Source of the DNA: JBFHER01 sp041584055
GTDB lineage: Bacteria > Bacteroidota > Bacteroidia > Bacteroidales > UBA5342
Reading direction: 5' to 3'
Length of the DNA: 13,393 nucleotides
Assembly (NCBI GenBank): GCA_041584055.1
Contig: JBFHER010000085.1
Span: 1-13,393 of the forward strand
The position numbers and the translations under genes were made by a program. Positions 1 to 8,477 of this stretch are shown here, piece by piece; positions within the stretch are counted from its first letter, which is position 1; the number at the start of each line of letters is the position of its first letter. The notes beneath the pieces were generated by a model, which was not told the origin of the DNA, did no database searches, and was given only the letters and a program-made list of their open reading frames with translations.

Positions 1-1292
1 GATCGGTTATTGTAAATTCGTTGTGCTCTCACCACCGATATTTCCAGCCCTTTCGATGTTTGCTCAAACCTTGATTTTACATCCGCATCGGGTTCATATT
101 CGAGAACTTTATCGTTCTGTCCAAGGATGGAGATTACTGTGTTTTCTGTTGCCTGCAGATCTTTTAAAAGAATTTCTTTTCGATCACCCCGTTTCCATCT
201 GTTTTTACCGGAGAATTCTGTTAAAAAGGCATAAACCGATTTTCCATCTTTTGATTGTGTGTACCAAACCTCACCGTCTCTGATAACCGGGCATGGACGG
301 GTATTATGAATCGCTTCATCATTTATAAACATCCAAAGTCCAAGCTCCCTAAAAATGCGTTCTTGTTCAAAAGGGATCACGCCCGATGGCTCAGGTCCCA
401 CATTAATTAATAAATTCCCGCCTTTTGCACGGGTTTCAATTAGCATTTCAATCAAGGTCCCACCCGTTTTATATTCCTCGTTGGTGGGTTTAAATTGCCA
501 TTGTGTTCCAAGTGTAAAACACGATTCCCATGGACCTGGAATTGGTTCTTTGGGTAATTTTTGCTCCGGGGTTTCCATTTCCCCCCGGGTTACCAGGCAA
601 TTTGGCTGAAGTTTATGAATGTATTGAGCAAGTTCCTCTTTTTCTCCACCATCGAAAAAAACAACATCTATTTTGCCATATTTACCAAAGAGTTCATCCA
701 GTTGCTTTTTGTTATAGGCCATTAAGCCGTCTTTTTCTTTCCCAGATGTACCTACCCTACGAACAGTTTCGCCCATCCGGTGCAAGAAAATAAAATCTTC
801 GGGTGAAAAATAGAAACCAACTTTTATGCCATGACTTCGACATGCTTTGACATAATCCTTAACAATATCCTTTCCATAAGGTGTGTTCATGATGTTAAAA
901 TCGGTGGTTTTTGTATCCCACATGCAAAACCCATTGTGATGCTTTGTTGTGAACACCATGTATTTAACACCAGCCAGTTTGGCAATTTCCATCCAGTCAT
1001 TTGGATCATAAAGTTTTGGATTAAATGTTTTTGGAAGTTCATTGATATAACGATCAAGGTATTTTTCGGATGCTCCAACCATGGAGTGACTGATTACTGA
1101 TCCTAATTGAGAATCATGCGACCAGTGCACAAACATCCCCAGTCCCCAATCCATAAATTCTTCGTTGCGTTCCGCATCGTTAAAAAGAGGTCCTTTTTTT
1201 AGTGCTGTCTGATGTTGCGCAAAAGTGGCAGTTATCAACCCCGTTAGAAGAACACTCAGCATAAATGTAACGCGAATTACTTTCTTAATCAT
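1..1292 (-). CDS. GH29 alpha-L-fucosidase, secreted (3' end cut by window edge)
   Basis: The frame opens with ATG at 1292 and stays open to base 1, giving 430 residues with no stop, so the C-terminus lies outside the window. Residues 1-25 form a signal peptide ending TATFAQ. The rest reads as a glycoside hydrolase family 29 catalytic domain, which removes terminal alpha-L-fucose by a retaining mechanism. Family landmarks are FVHWS (residues 54-58), TKHHNGFCMW (116-125), the nucleophile motif VVFFDGG with D214, WESC (255-258) and NLLINVGPEPSG (293-304). E256 in WESC is my candidate acid/base; it lies 42 residues after the nucleophile. The subfamily (broad or linkage-restricted) cannot be assigned by eye. 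The start follows the sulfatase stop by 43 bp, so the two are probably co-transcribed. Without a visible sorting tail it is probably periplasmic, but a tail could lie beyond the edge. Confidence 0.93.
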   Translation of the reverse strand, partial: MIKKVIRVTFMLSVLLTGLITATFAQHQTALKKGPLFNDAERNEEFMDWGLGMFVHWSHDSQLGSVISHSMVGASEKYLDRYINELPKTFNPKLYDPNDWMEIAKLAGVKYMVFTTKHHNGFCMWDTKTTDFNIMNTPYGKDIVKDYVKACRSHGIKVGFYFSPEDFIFLHRMGETVRRVGTSGKEKDGLMAYNKKQLDELFGKYGKIDVVFFDGGEKEELAQYIHKLQPNCLVTRGEMETPEQKLPKEPIPGPWESCFTLGTQWQFKPTNEEYKTGGTLIEMLIETRAKGGNLLINVGPEPSGVIPFEQERIFRELGLWMFINDEAIHNTRPCPVIRDGEVWYTQSKDGKSVYAFLTEFSGKNRWKRGDRKEILLKDLQATENTVISILGQNDKVLEYEPDADVKSRFEQTSKGLEISVVRAQRIYNNR

Positions 1293-1335
1293 AATTTTTC
1301 ATTGTTAAATCAGTTGTCAAATTGTACCTCAAAAC

Positions 1336-2853
1336 TCATTTTAAATCAGGCATATTTTTTACATTACCGTCCTTTTTCCACCAATCAGGCCCTTCTTTGA
1401 GCACTTCATTATCATACGCAACAAGTGACTTCTTCATGCTTTCAAATATTGCTGGTTCATGTGCCGATAAATTGGTTGTTTCCCGGGGATCCACTTTCAG
1501 GTTATATAGTTCAAATCCGGTTTGATCAGCTTTTGCAATAATCTTCCAGTCGCCTTCACGCAAGGCAATTCTAAAGTCATGAGAGTTGTTTCTCCAGTAA
1601 AGTGGTTTTGACCGTTTGAACGCTTTATTTTCAAAAATCGGCAAAATGGAGGTGGCATCAAGGGTCACATCTGTTGGGAGGTCAATGCCAGCAATTTCAA
1701 GAAATGTTGGAAATATATCCGAGCCAATGATTGGTTCATCAGAAATGCCACCGGGTTGTAAACCTTTTCTTTCAAACTGGGCAGGCCAGGATACAATCCC
1801 AGGCACTCTTATTCCTCCTTCATGTGTATGTCTTTTACGTCCCCTTAATCCTCCAGTACTACCGCGGTATCTATCACGGCCAAGATTCCCTGTTTTACCT
1901 GGGGAGCCATATTCTGTATCACCCTCCGGCCCATTATCGCTAGTATACCATATCAAGGTTTCATCAAAAACCCCCTCTTCTTTCAAGGCTTGCACAATCT
2001 CACCAACAGCTTCGTCTATTTGCGTGACATTCGCGAAGTATTGCTTCAGGTTTTCGTCATCAACTTTGTTATCATACCTTGCAATAAATCCTGGATCACT
2101 TTCAATTGGTCCGTGTGGTTCATGAAACCAAAGCGTAATAAAGAATGGTTTATCATCTACGCGAAACTCTTTTATCCATTTAATTAATTCTTTAGCTACT
2201 ATTTGTGCGGAGAAACCCTCCATTAAACCCATGGCTTTGCCATTTAAGAAAAAGTTTTCAGGATTTCTATGCCATGGACGAGCCACATTGCCCGTTGCGA
2301 ACCAGTAGTCATAACCATAGTCATGCATATCTGGTTGCTTAGGGTCCGTACTAAAGCCAAAATCAGCATATCTTTGTGGCCAGGTATTTTCTTCCTTAAC
2401 CCTCTTTTCTGTATAGTTGCTCAAATGCCATTTACCAAAGTGAGCTGTTTGATAACCATTTTTCCTTAAGAGCTGAGGCAAGGTGACTTCATCCTCTTCC
2501 AGATAGCAAAAATGGTCGGCTGGGATCCATCTGTAGACGCCATTCCTGTATGGTGTTCTGCCTGTTAAAATGGCAGACCGAGAGGGTGAACAGACAGCGG
2601 CAGCAGAATAACAGTTAGAGAATTTAATTCCTCCCTTTGCCAGGTTGTCAATATGGGGTGTTTCAATAAACACATGTCCAAACGACCCCAGATCTCCCCA
2701 GCCCTGATCGTCGGTAAGAATTTGCAGGAAATTGGTGCTAGCTTGTTTTGACTTTTTTCCTGAGTTTTTTGCATCACAAAAACCATTTGCCACAAAGAAC
2801 AGTAAAAACACCGCAATTAAGTGGCGATTGATGTTCAATAAAGAATTAATCAT
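1336..2853 (-). CDS. Family S1 formylglycine-dependent sulfatase, secreted
   Basis: This 505-residue protein hydrolyses sulfate esters, most likely on a glycan. The front shows a hydrophobic signal segment (about residues 10-26, LIAVFLLFFVANGF). The metal-site aspartates follow in ILTDDQGWGDLG (D48, D49). The catalytic signature CSPSRSAILTGR starts at C88, the cysteine converted to formylglycine. Later family motifs are GKWH (K141, H143), FHEPHGP (H244), TSDNGPEG (D306, N307) and GRKRHTHEGG. The C-terminus ends soon after the usual sulfatase subdomain with no T9SS tail, so a periplasmic location is likely. I chose ATG at 2853; an in-frame TTG at 2862 would add three residues before the signal peptide. 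The overall look is arylsulfatase/GalNAc-6-sulfatase-like, but the S1 subfamily and substrate cannot be read by eye. It sits 87 bp after the large lectin-bearing gene and 43 bp before the fucosidase, which makes a fucan or similar sulfated glycan the probable substrate. Confidence 0.94.
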   Translation of the reverse strand: MINSLLNINRHLIAVFLLFFVANGFCDAKNSGKKSKQASTNFLQILTDDQGWGDLGSFGHVFIETPHIDNLAKGGIKFSNCYSAAAVCSPSRSAILTGRTPYRNGVYRWIPADHFCYLEEDEVTLPQLLRKNGYQTAHFGKWHLSNYTEKRVKEENTWPQRYADFGFSTDPKQPDMHDYGYDYWFATGNVARPWHRNPENFFLNGKAMGLMEGFSAQIVAKELIKWIKEFRVDDKPFFITLWFHEPHGPIESDPGFIARYDNKVDDENLKQYFANVTQIDEAVGEIVQALKEEGVFDETLIWYTSDNGPEGDTEYGSPGKTGNLGRDRYRGSTGGLRGRKRHTHEGGIRVPGIVSWPAQFERKGLQPGGISDEPIIGSDIFPTFLEIAGIDLPTDVTLDATSILPIFENKAFKRSKPLYWRNNSHDFRIALREGDWKIIAKADQTGFELYNLKVDPRETTNLSAHEPAIFESMKKSLVAYDNEVLKEGPDWWKKDGNVKNMPDLK

Positions 2854-2940
2854 TTGTATCAATGTTGGTTTGATATTTTAAATAAAATTTCATCTCACTC
2901 TGTCCGTATCTGAATCACTCAATTGTGATACGACTTCACA

Positions 2941-5900
2941 CTATTTTTGTATTTTAATTAATTTGTATTGCGCATCGGCCTTTAAAATATATACGCCGGA
3001 TGCAATTTTCTCAATATTTATCTCATTGATGGTGCCACTTCTGTGAACCGAAATAGCTTGCGTCAACTCAATACCATTTAGAGAAAAGATTTGTATCGGT
3101 TTTTTCATCTCCTTGCTGCTTTCAATAATGATGTAATCCTTCGCCGGATTGGGGTAAATTTTCAATCCGTCTTTTTCAACAACGTTTACGGCAAGCGGGT
3201 TTGTTAATTGGATGGTAACAATAGCATCACCTGCGGCAACAACAGTCCCATCCTGTGATTTATACCCTTCTTTAATGACCGAATAACTGTGTTCTCCAGG
3301 TGCCAATAAAAAAGTCACCTCACCAGCATCATTGGTTTTATAACCTAAATAATTAACCGTTACGATTGCACCTTCGACTGCAGCCTGTGTGCTTTGATCT
3401 TTCACCTGAAAAGTTATTGAATTTAAGGTTTTGGACATTTTTAAAGTCTGTGAATCAGAAGATTCCAGATTTAAAGTCTGTGACACCTTAAAATACAACG
3501 CTTTCTCAAGAGTAAGCACGTATTCACCCTCCCACAAGGTACAGTATAACATTCCGTTTTCGTTGGTAGTAAAAACAGAATCCCCAATGGTCACAGTTAC
3601 TTCAGAAAGCGAATCACCATTCCCTGAATCTGTAACAAGTAAGCTAAAATCAACCATTTCTTTCGCAGACATGGCGATGGTCAAGGAAGTATCTTTTGCG
3701 ACGTTTAGACTTTCGTACTGTGTATGATATCCAGCTTTAGAAAGCGACAGCCCATATTCATTTACTGGCAAGGATGCCGACACAAAGCCATGACTATTGG
3801 TGGCATAACGGTGGTTATTTACTTCAAGCAGCACGCCATACAAAGGTGCATTGTTGGAAGCATCCACTACATTAAAATCCACTTCATAAGGAAAATTAAA
3901 AACTTCCACTTCAGCCAAGGTTAAGGTACCCATTCCTTCAATTTGAACTTTTATAACCTGCCCTTTCACGCCTCCTGCATCTATCGACAGAATTGGATCC
4001 GGATAAGATGTGAAGGACTGGCTAAAGGTGGTTTCGTTTTCTGCATTGATGACTGATACCGTAAAATTGCTTAGGCGATCCTCACAACAATCCGTGCGGT
4101 TGTTTAGCCTTATTTCACCAATGATGGTTTCGTATCCCAAATCCACCTGCCACCATGGATTATTCTCGTTTTCGGTGTAGGTTAATGAATTATCCATCCA
4201 TTCTCCACTCGTATTTCCATCGATTGCGCGCGAAGCGTCAGCACCGTAGGTGGTTGATGATTGTGACGCGACCCCCTCTTGAGCTATGTTCCTGTTTGTA
4301 TTGGATAGAGGCGTATGACAAATGGTTGTTGTGTTTAAATATGCCTTTGCTGAAATTTCAGATTCGGGAATTGATATAGCAAAATCATCGGCATTTGGAC
4401 CGGCAGAAGGTGCAACTTCCAATCTGTAACTGAAAATACCAAGGGTATCATCAGTTGTATCGTGGTTCAGATTATAGATTAGTTCGTATAAGCCTTTTTC
4501 CACATCGTATTCAGCCTGCCAAAAATCATTCCCATGGTTTGATTGATCAATTAGGACATCACCATCATCCGTAACAAGGTACAATTTTGGATCATCAATA
4601 CTGCTAAGGTTTGAGAACACTATTGGGATATATCCCACACCTCCTGTGACCGTGACGCTTGCCGTGTTATTCTCTGCTTTTACGGTTAATGGGTAATCAA
4701 GACTTACTTCGTTTGTGTTTGAGCTTGCAGTAATTTTATTACCGATCACTTCGCGGTGTAAAAGCTTCCATTCATTGCCGTAAGCTGTTAGTGCCTTTTT
4801 AAAATTAACATTGGGGCCATAATACACCTGATCCACCTTTGGTGTTAAACAAACCTCAAGAATCATCTCAAGGGAATCGCCTTGCACAAATTGGTTAACA
4901 CCTGGTGGCGGCACAATGCAGTAAGACGTTGGGTACTGGTCTTTGGTGTAGGTGATGCGTTCGCGAAAATAAGGGGTATTATTCTCCTGACCAGAAAACG
5001 AAGCTGTGTATGAACGAATAATAAAAGAATTGTTGGCATCAATGTCCAATCCTTCATAGGTCGTGTTGCTTGAAACACGTACGGCATCACCACCCCAAAC
5101 CCATGGATCATCACCCGTTAGGGCAATGGGGGCGGTTGTGTATCCTGTTTTACCTGTTGCCGGTGTAAATTCGCCCACAAGTCCTTCACTGTTCCCATAC
5201 GCAATCGAACGTGCCCTAAAGTTACGGTAAGTATCATGCCCCATCTGAAAGAAATCGAAACGACTGAAGGGCACATCCTCTAATGCTTTCACCTTAATTT
5301 TAAAATAAACCCTTAAAAAATCGTCAGATCGATTCAGTTGATAAGTGTAATCCATTTTTAGCTTCTCATCTGAAGAGTAGGTTGAAATGGATGTTTCGGT
5401 TAAGTTTGGCCCATACTTTTTAAACCGGGTTTTCACCTGCGATTGATAATCTATTTCTCCGCTGGTATTTTCATAATTAAATAAATTCATGCCACCCAGA
5501 TTTCCTGTCCAGCCATATTTTTTCGACGTTCCACCATAATACTGGTTGGTACATAAAAACGGGCGATAATCGCACACATTGGCATTGCCATATTCAATGT
5601 CAGGGGAGAATGTTATGCTTTCACCAAAGCCTCCCAATCCGGCCTCTAACCAACCTCCCCGTGGCACACCGGCTCCCACCACACACAACTGATGTGAAAA
5701 AGCACCAAACACCTTTCCCCATCTTGCACCCACACGGGTGTAATCGAATTTCAGTGTTGATCTGGCAGGCACAATGACTTCTGTATATTCTTTAACCCAG
5801 GACCCGGAGTAAAGTCGCGGATTCGTATGCCAGTTTTTTGAAATCTGCAATGGTAAACCTGTTGGGTCACCATTCGGATTTCTTAACATGGATGAAAAAC

Positions 5901-7005
5901 CAACGACATTCTTTGGTGCATCCTCGTTGAAACATAAACGCACCCTTTTATCAAAATCGTTGTTATTTTCTATTTCCATGTTGATGTTTTGCATTACATC
6001 AATTGCACTCTCATTGTTGTATCCCATATTATATTCTGGAATTCCCACATAATGGAGCCCTTCATCCGGAGCATAAGCGATGGAAACATGGCCATACTTA
6101 TCGGGTTTAGTTTGTGAAGCTGTAATGGTCACTTCTCCAATATCATCAAAGACACCTTCAAAGTTTCTTCTCAAATTTTCCTTTACAGGATAAAAAATCA
6201 ATGATAGTTGATATTGAGAATTTGCAATCAGGTTTTGTTTTGTTGTAAATACAGTTATGGTTCTACCACAAACGGAAATGGAATCGGCAGTGACGCCCCC
6301 TTTTACAGCAAACCCTTCACCATCAGGGCTTTTACCAAAGCCATACACCCCATTGCTATAATAAATCGTATCAAAAGCTTCCGGCATCTGAACAGACAAT
6401 TGCAATTGCGCATCATTGATTGTGCTTCGCGGTTTCAATTGATACGCAATCCTGAAGCGATTGTGCCAATTCGTAAATTCAATGCCTGAATGAGTCCCAA
6501 CCACAGGTGCCTGAGGAGTATAATTTAAACTATCAATTACCCTGCGATTATACCAGGTACCATAATTGACCATTTGTCCTATGTCTTTTGATTCATTTGT
6601 TGGCTGGGTTTTATCGACCTGATAAAGCACCTTCCCGTCCTGCAAAATTTTAACATGAATATCCCCTCCCTGCTTGACCTGAAATGTTTCCTGAAATGTT
6701 TCCTGAAATGCATTGGATGGGATATCCATATCCTTGTTCACATTTAAGCTTTCAATTTTCAGGTTTGTGTAATTAATTGCCAGTTTATAAGAGCTGGTGT
6801 GATTTGTAAAAACACGGTTCGAAATACGATTGGTTTTCCAGTTTGAATTCCAGTAGGTATAGTTATACGTTTTCTTAGCGTTGTTATAAGAGTCGTTTGT
6901 TAACCCTTCAAACTGTTGCTGAGCCATCATTTCAAGACCTGCAAAAAGCACAAAAACACTTAGGAGTGTCACACGATTACTACGATTCAATATTTTTTTT
7001 ATCAT
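2941..7005 (-). CDS. Large surface protein: unknown 900-residue region, F-type lectin domain, three beta-sandwich repeats, T9SS tail
   Basis: The 1354-residue product has a signal peptide (residues 1-29, ending EMMAQ). Residues about 30-800 match no family I can name. They are rich in aromatic residues and glycine, look mostly beta, and contain distinctive stretches such as RGGWLEAGLGGFGES and DYRPFLC near residues 450-490. Residues about 800-890 look like a separate small beta-sandwich. Residues 906-1040 are an F5/8 type C / F-type lectin (fucolectin) domain, with NPWWQVDLG and the RxDCCxxR motif at 970-977. Residues 1042-1270 are three 75-78-residue carboxypeptidase-regulatory-like repeats. 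Residues 1271-1354 form a T9SS type A sorting domain (IYPNPAKDY, ASGVYILK). The protein is therefore probably anchored on or released from the cell surface. The front part could be a new glycan-active enzyme or a binding scaffold; the sequence does not decide. It lies 33 bp after the esterase and upstream of the sulfatase and fucosidase. Confidence 0.9.
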   Translation of the reverse strand: MIKKILNRSNRVTLLSVFVLFAGLEMMAQQQFEGLTNDSYNNAKKTYNYTYWNSNWKTNRISNRVFTNHTSSYKLAINYTNLKIESLNVNKDMDIPSNAFQETFQETFQVKQGGDIHVKILQDGKVLYQVDKTQPTNESKDIGQMVNYGTWYNRRVIDSLNYTPQAPVVGTHSGIEFTNWHNRFRIAYQLKPRSTINDAQLQLSVQMPEAFDTIYYSNGVYGFGKSPDGEGFAVKGGVTADSISVCGRTITVFTTKQNLIANSQYQLSLIFYPVKENLRRNFEGVFDDIGEVTITASQTKPDKYGHVSIAYAPDEGLHYVGIPEYNMGYNNESAIDVMQNINMEIENNNDFDKRVRLCFNEDAPKNVVGFSSMLRNPNGDPTGLPLQISKNWHTNPRLYSGSWVKEYTEVIVPARSTLKFDYTRVGARWGKVFGAFSHQLCVVGAGVPRGGWLEAGLGGFGESITFSPDIEYGNANVCDYRPFLCTNQYYGGTSKKYGWTGNLGGMNLFNYENTSGEIDYQSQVKTRFKKYGPNLTETSISTYSSDEKLKMDYTYQLNRSDDFLRVYFKIKVKALEDVPFSRFDFFQMGHDTYRNFRARSIAYGNSEGLVGEFTPATGKTGYTTAPIALTGDDPWVWGGDAVRVSSNTTYEGLDIDANNSFIIRSYTASFSGQENNTPYFRERITYTKDQYPTSYCIVPPPGVNQFVQGDSLEMILEVCLTPKVDQVYYGPNVNFKKALTAYGNEWKLLHREVIGNKITASSNTNEVSLDYPLTVKAENNTASVTVTGGVGYIPIVFSNLSSIDDPKLYLVTDDGDVLIDQSNHGNDFWQAEYDVEKGLYELIYNLNHDTTDDTLGIFSYRLEVAPSAGPNADDFAISIPESEISAKAYLNTTTICHTPLSNTNRNIAQEGVASQSSTTYGADASRAIDGNTSGEWMDNSLTYTENENNPWWQVDLGYETIIGEIRLNNRTDCCEDRLSNFTVSVINAENETTFSQSFTSYPDPILSIDAGGVKGQVIKVQIEGMGTLTLAEVEVFNFPYEVDFNVVDASNNAPLYGVLLEVNNHRYATNSHGFVSASLPVNEYGLSLSKAGYHTQYESLNVAKDTSLTIAMSAKEMVDFSLLVTDSGNGDSLSEVTVTIGDSVFTTNENGMLYCTLWEGEYVLTLEKALYFKVSQTLNLESSDSQTLKMSKTLNSITFQVKDQSTQAAVEGAIVTVNYLGYKTNDAGEVTFLLAPGEHSYSVIKEGYKSQDGTVVAAGDAIVTIQLTNPLAVNVVEKDGLKIYPNPAKDYIIIESSKEMKKPIQIFSLNGIELTQAISVHRSGTINEINIEKIASGVYILKADAQYKLIKIQK
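2944..3195 (-). other. T9SS type A C-terminal sorting domain of the 1354-residue protein
   Basis: Residues 1271-1354 contain GLKIYPNPAKDYIIIES, then a short strand pattern QIFSLNGIEL and the terminal IASGVYILKADAQYKLIKIQK-like ending, read here only by motif. This is the standard sorting signal of Bacteroidota that sends a protein across the outer membrane by the type IX system. Confidence 0.93.
3196..3882 (-). repeat. Three tandem carboxypeptidase-regulatory-like (PEGA-type) protein repeats
   Basis: Three consecutive units of 76, 78 and 75 residues (protein positions 1042-1117, 1118-1195, 1196-1270) share the plan VxFxVxD, a strand containing V-x-V, then a T-N-x-x-G turn (ATNSHGFVS, TTNENGMLY, KTNDAGEVTF) and a Y-x-L/Y-x-V strand before a K-x-G/A-Y step. 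Units of this type are small beta-sandwich spacers or stalks. The DNA has diverged, so this is an old protein-level duplication. Confidence 0.8.
3886..4290 (-). other. F-type lectin (fucolectin) / F5/8 type C domain
   Basis: The domain runs from NIAQEGVASQSS through SRAIDGNTSGEW, NPWWQVDLG and LNNRTDCCEDRL. It carries the RxDxxxxR half of the F-type lectin fucose-binding motif (R970, D972, R977) with the adjacent CC pair. The histidine normally 27 residues before the first arginine is a tyrosine here (Y943). The DNA at 4081-4110 was translated directly to confirm the motif. Fucose binding is plausible from the family and the fucosidase nearby but is not assured, because of the missing histidine. 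Confidence 0.82.
6678..6710. repeat. 12-bp in-frame tandem repeat, 2.75 copies
   Basis: The plus-strand unit CCTGAAATGTTT occurs at 6678-6689 and 6690-6701, followed by nine bases of a third copy to 6710. On the coding strand it gives a repeated FQET tetrapeptide (residues about 99-109 of the 1354-residue protein). The copies are identical, which suggests recent slippage. Confidence 0.9.
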
Positions 7006-7038
7006 CCCTTTTAAATAATATACACTGAAGGTCTATTC

Positions 7039-8244
7039 TTACTTTCTACTTATTTCAATCAGCTCAGAACTGACCATTAAATTATCTTCATCCCACGCAT
7101 TAAAAAAAAGTGCTGTACATCCTTTTGGAACAGCCGCTGACAAGGTGTTTCCTGAAATAGTTGCCGACATTGTATCCCAGTTCCGTTTGTTCCAGATGCC
7201 ATTGTCGGTTGTATAGAGCAACTGCGCCTTTACAACTTTTTTATTTGTTGCATCCACCTTTACCTGCGTCTTTTTAAGCTTTGTTTTTTTGAATTTAAGA
7301 ATAGGCGTTCCATTGGCAACAACGCTTTTCGCAAATGCATAAATAAGTTCAGGCTCCCAACCGGCACCATGCCCGTGTGCCATGCGTAATCCTATGCGTA
7401 ACGATGCTTCACCATTAACGGCTTGCGCAGATTGTTGTGTTGATGGTAAAGGAAAGTGATTATCATTGGTTCCGTTTACCCAAAGTGTTGGAATCTTAAC
7501 ATTTTTAAAATAAGCCGAGCCGTCAAAATATTTCGTCACTATCTCGGCATGCTTCCCGGGCATTATTGACTCCCCCTGATGGCCATCTGAGCCTGGCAAA
7601 AAGCCACATCCATAGACAGGTATGGCAAACGCAAAACGACTGTCCACTCCCATAACAGTACTGGTAAGTGTTCCACCCCAGCTGATTCCTGTGATTCCTA
7701 TTTTTTCGGCATTAATTTCGGGGAATGACCTTATGAGTGAATGTGCTACGATTACCTGACAAACAGCATGGTAATACCACTGTTCTTCTATTGGCTTATC
7801 AAAATCGTTAAAAACACCAACTCTGACCGGACCTGGATTGGGCGTTTCAAGTCTTTCCTTAGATCCTGTTGATTTTTTGAGTGGATAGTGACCTTCCAAA
7901 TCCATGCTAATGGCTGCAAAACCATGTTCATTCCATTTTTTCACCCAATCTGCAAATGCTGTTCCGCCACCTCCGTGAACACAAACGACAGCGGGCCAAC
8001 CTCCTTCGGGCATTTCACCGTTCGGGGCACTGTAATATGCAAATACCTTAACAGGATTTCCTTTATAATTAATAGACTGGTAAAGGACACCTTTCATCCC
8101 CACTGAAGAAATTGTATCTATCAGCTCATGGTCTGGTGCTGAAAATAAAGCTTGAAGATTCCAGGGGCCAACATTGCTTGAATAGGCAAAATATGATCCA
8201 AACAAAAGAAACAGGCATGTCACGAACTTAGGTAGTGATTTCAT
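7039..8244 (-). CDS. Secreted alpha/beta-hydrolase, carbohydrate (acetylxylan) esterase-like
   Basis: The 401-residue product has a signal peptide (about residues 1-22, ending FAYSS). Residues about 50-310 are an alpha/beta-hydrolase fold of the dienelactone hydrolase / acetylxylan esterase / prolyl oligopeptidase group. The oxyanion-side strand is VVCVHGGGG (87-94). The nucleophile elbow is GISWGG with S188. The acid is D261 in NGTNDNHFP, and the base is H290 (or H292) in MAHGHGAG. Residues about 312-401 form an extra beta-rich C-terminal domain, as in several secreted esterase-like proteins of polysaccharide loci. The likely role is removal of acetyl or another ester group from a glycan in the periplasm, but a peptidase or other ester substrate is not excluded. 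ATG at 8244 directly precedes the signal peptide. It is the first gene after the terminator at 8478-8513 and probably heads the four-gene block. Confidence 0.85.
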   Translation of the reverse strand: MKSLPKFVTCLFLLFGSYFAYSSNVGPWNLQALFSAPDHELIDTISSVGMKGVLYQSINYKGNPVKVFAYYSAPNGEMPEGGWPAVVCVHGGGGTAFADWVKKWNEHGFAAISMDLEGHYPLKKSTGSKERLETPNPGPVRVGVFNDFDKPIEEQWYYHAVCQVIVAHSLIRSFPEINAEKIGITGISWGGTLTSTVMGVDSRFAFAIPVYGCGFLPGSDGHQGESIMPGKHAEIVTKYFDGSAYFKNVKIPTLWVNGTNDNHFPLPSTQQSAQAVNGEASLRIGLRMAHGHGAGWEPELIYAFAKSVVANGTPILKFKKTKLKKTQVKVDATNKKVVKAQLLYTTDNGIWNKRNWDTMSATISGNTLSAAVPKGCTALFFNAWDEDNLMVSSELIEISRK

Positions 8245-8416
8245 TTATGAATTTGCTAATCTAAATTTTATTTAATAAAGTAAAGAAAATGAAAGTCCGC
8301 TTGTTAATATTGCTTCACTTTGCTCATCTGTTGCTTTCATTTGTGAACAACCAATAATCGCTACAAAATTCATCCATATATTGGTAAAAGATTGGAGCAA
8401 TAATGCTACAAAAAGA

Positions 8417-8450
8417 CAAATGTAATCCTTTTACTTTTTCATCCTTCAAA
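8417..8450 (-). promoter_or_regulatory. Candidate Bacteroidota-type promoter for the esterase block
   Basis: On the minus strand a TTTG (8450-8447) is followed 22 nt later by TACATTTG (8424-8417), matching the -7 consensus TAnnTTTG with a TTTG -33 box. The usual spacing is about 19-21 nt, so it is one base long. Transcription would start near 8411, leaving a leader of about 166 nt. It lies just downstream of the terminator, as a promoter for the next unit should. Confidence 0.45.
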
Positions 8451-8477
8451 TCAAGTTGTCGCTGTAAACCATAACAA

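Noticed and set aside
1616..2125. 169-codon plus-strand open frame opposite the sulfatase
   Set aside because: It is antisense to conserved sulfatase motifs and has low-complexity Ser/Pro-rich content typical of shadow frames.
2863..2940. Inverted repeats (CGTATC with GATACG, ATCAC with GTGAT) between the large surface protein and the sulfatase
   Set aside because: The stems are 5-6 bp, mutually exclusive, and lack a following U-tract, so neither a terminator nor an operator can be supported.
3440..3483. 14-bp direct repeat TTTAAAGTCTGTGA at a 30-bp spacing
   Set aside because: It codes for a repeated SQTL in a beta strand of a known protein repeat and has only two copies; no independent function is suggested.
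8289..8340. 7-bp inverted repeat in the esterase leader
   Set aside because: The loop is 38 nt and no conserved riboswitch or sRNA pattern is visible; such repeats are expected by chance in AT-rich DNA.
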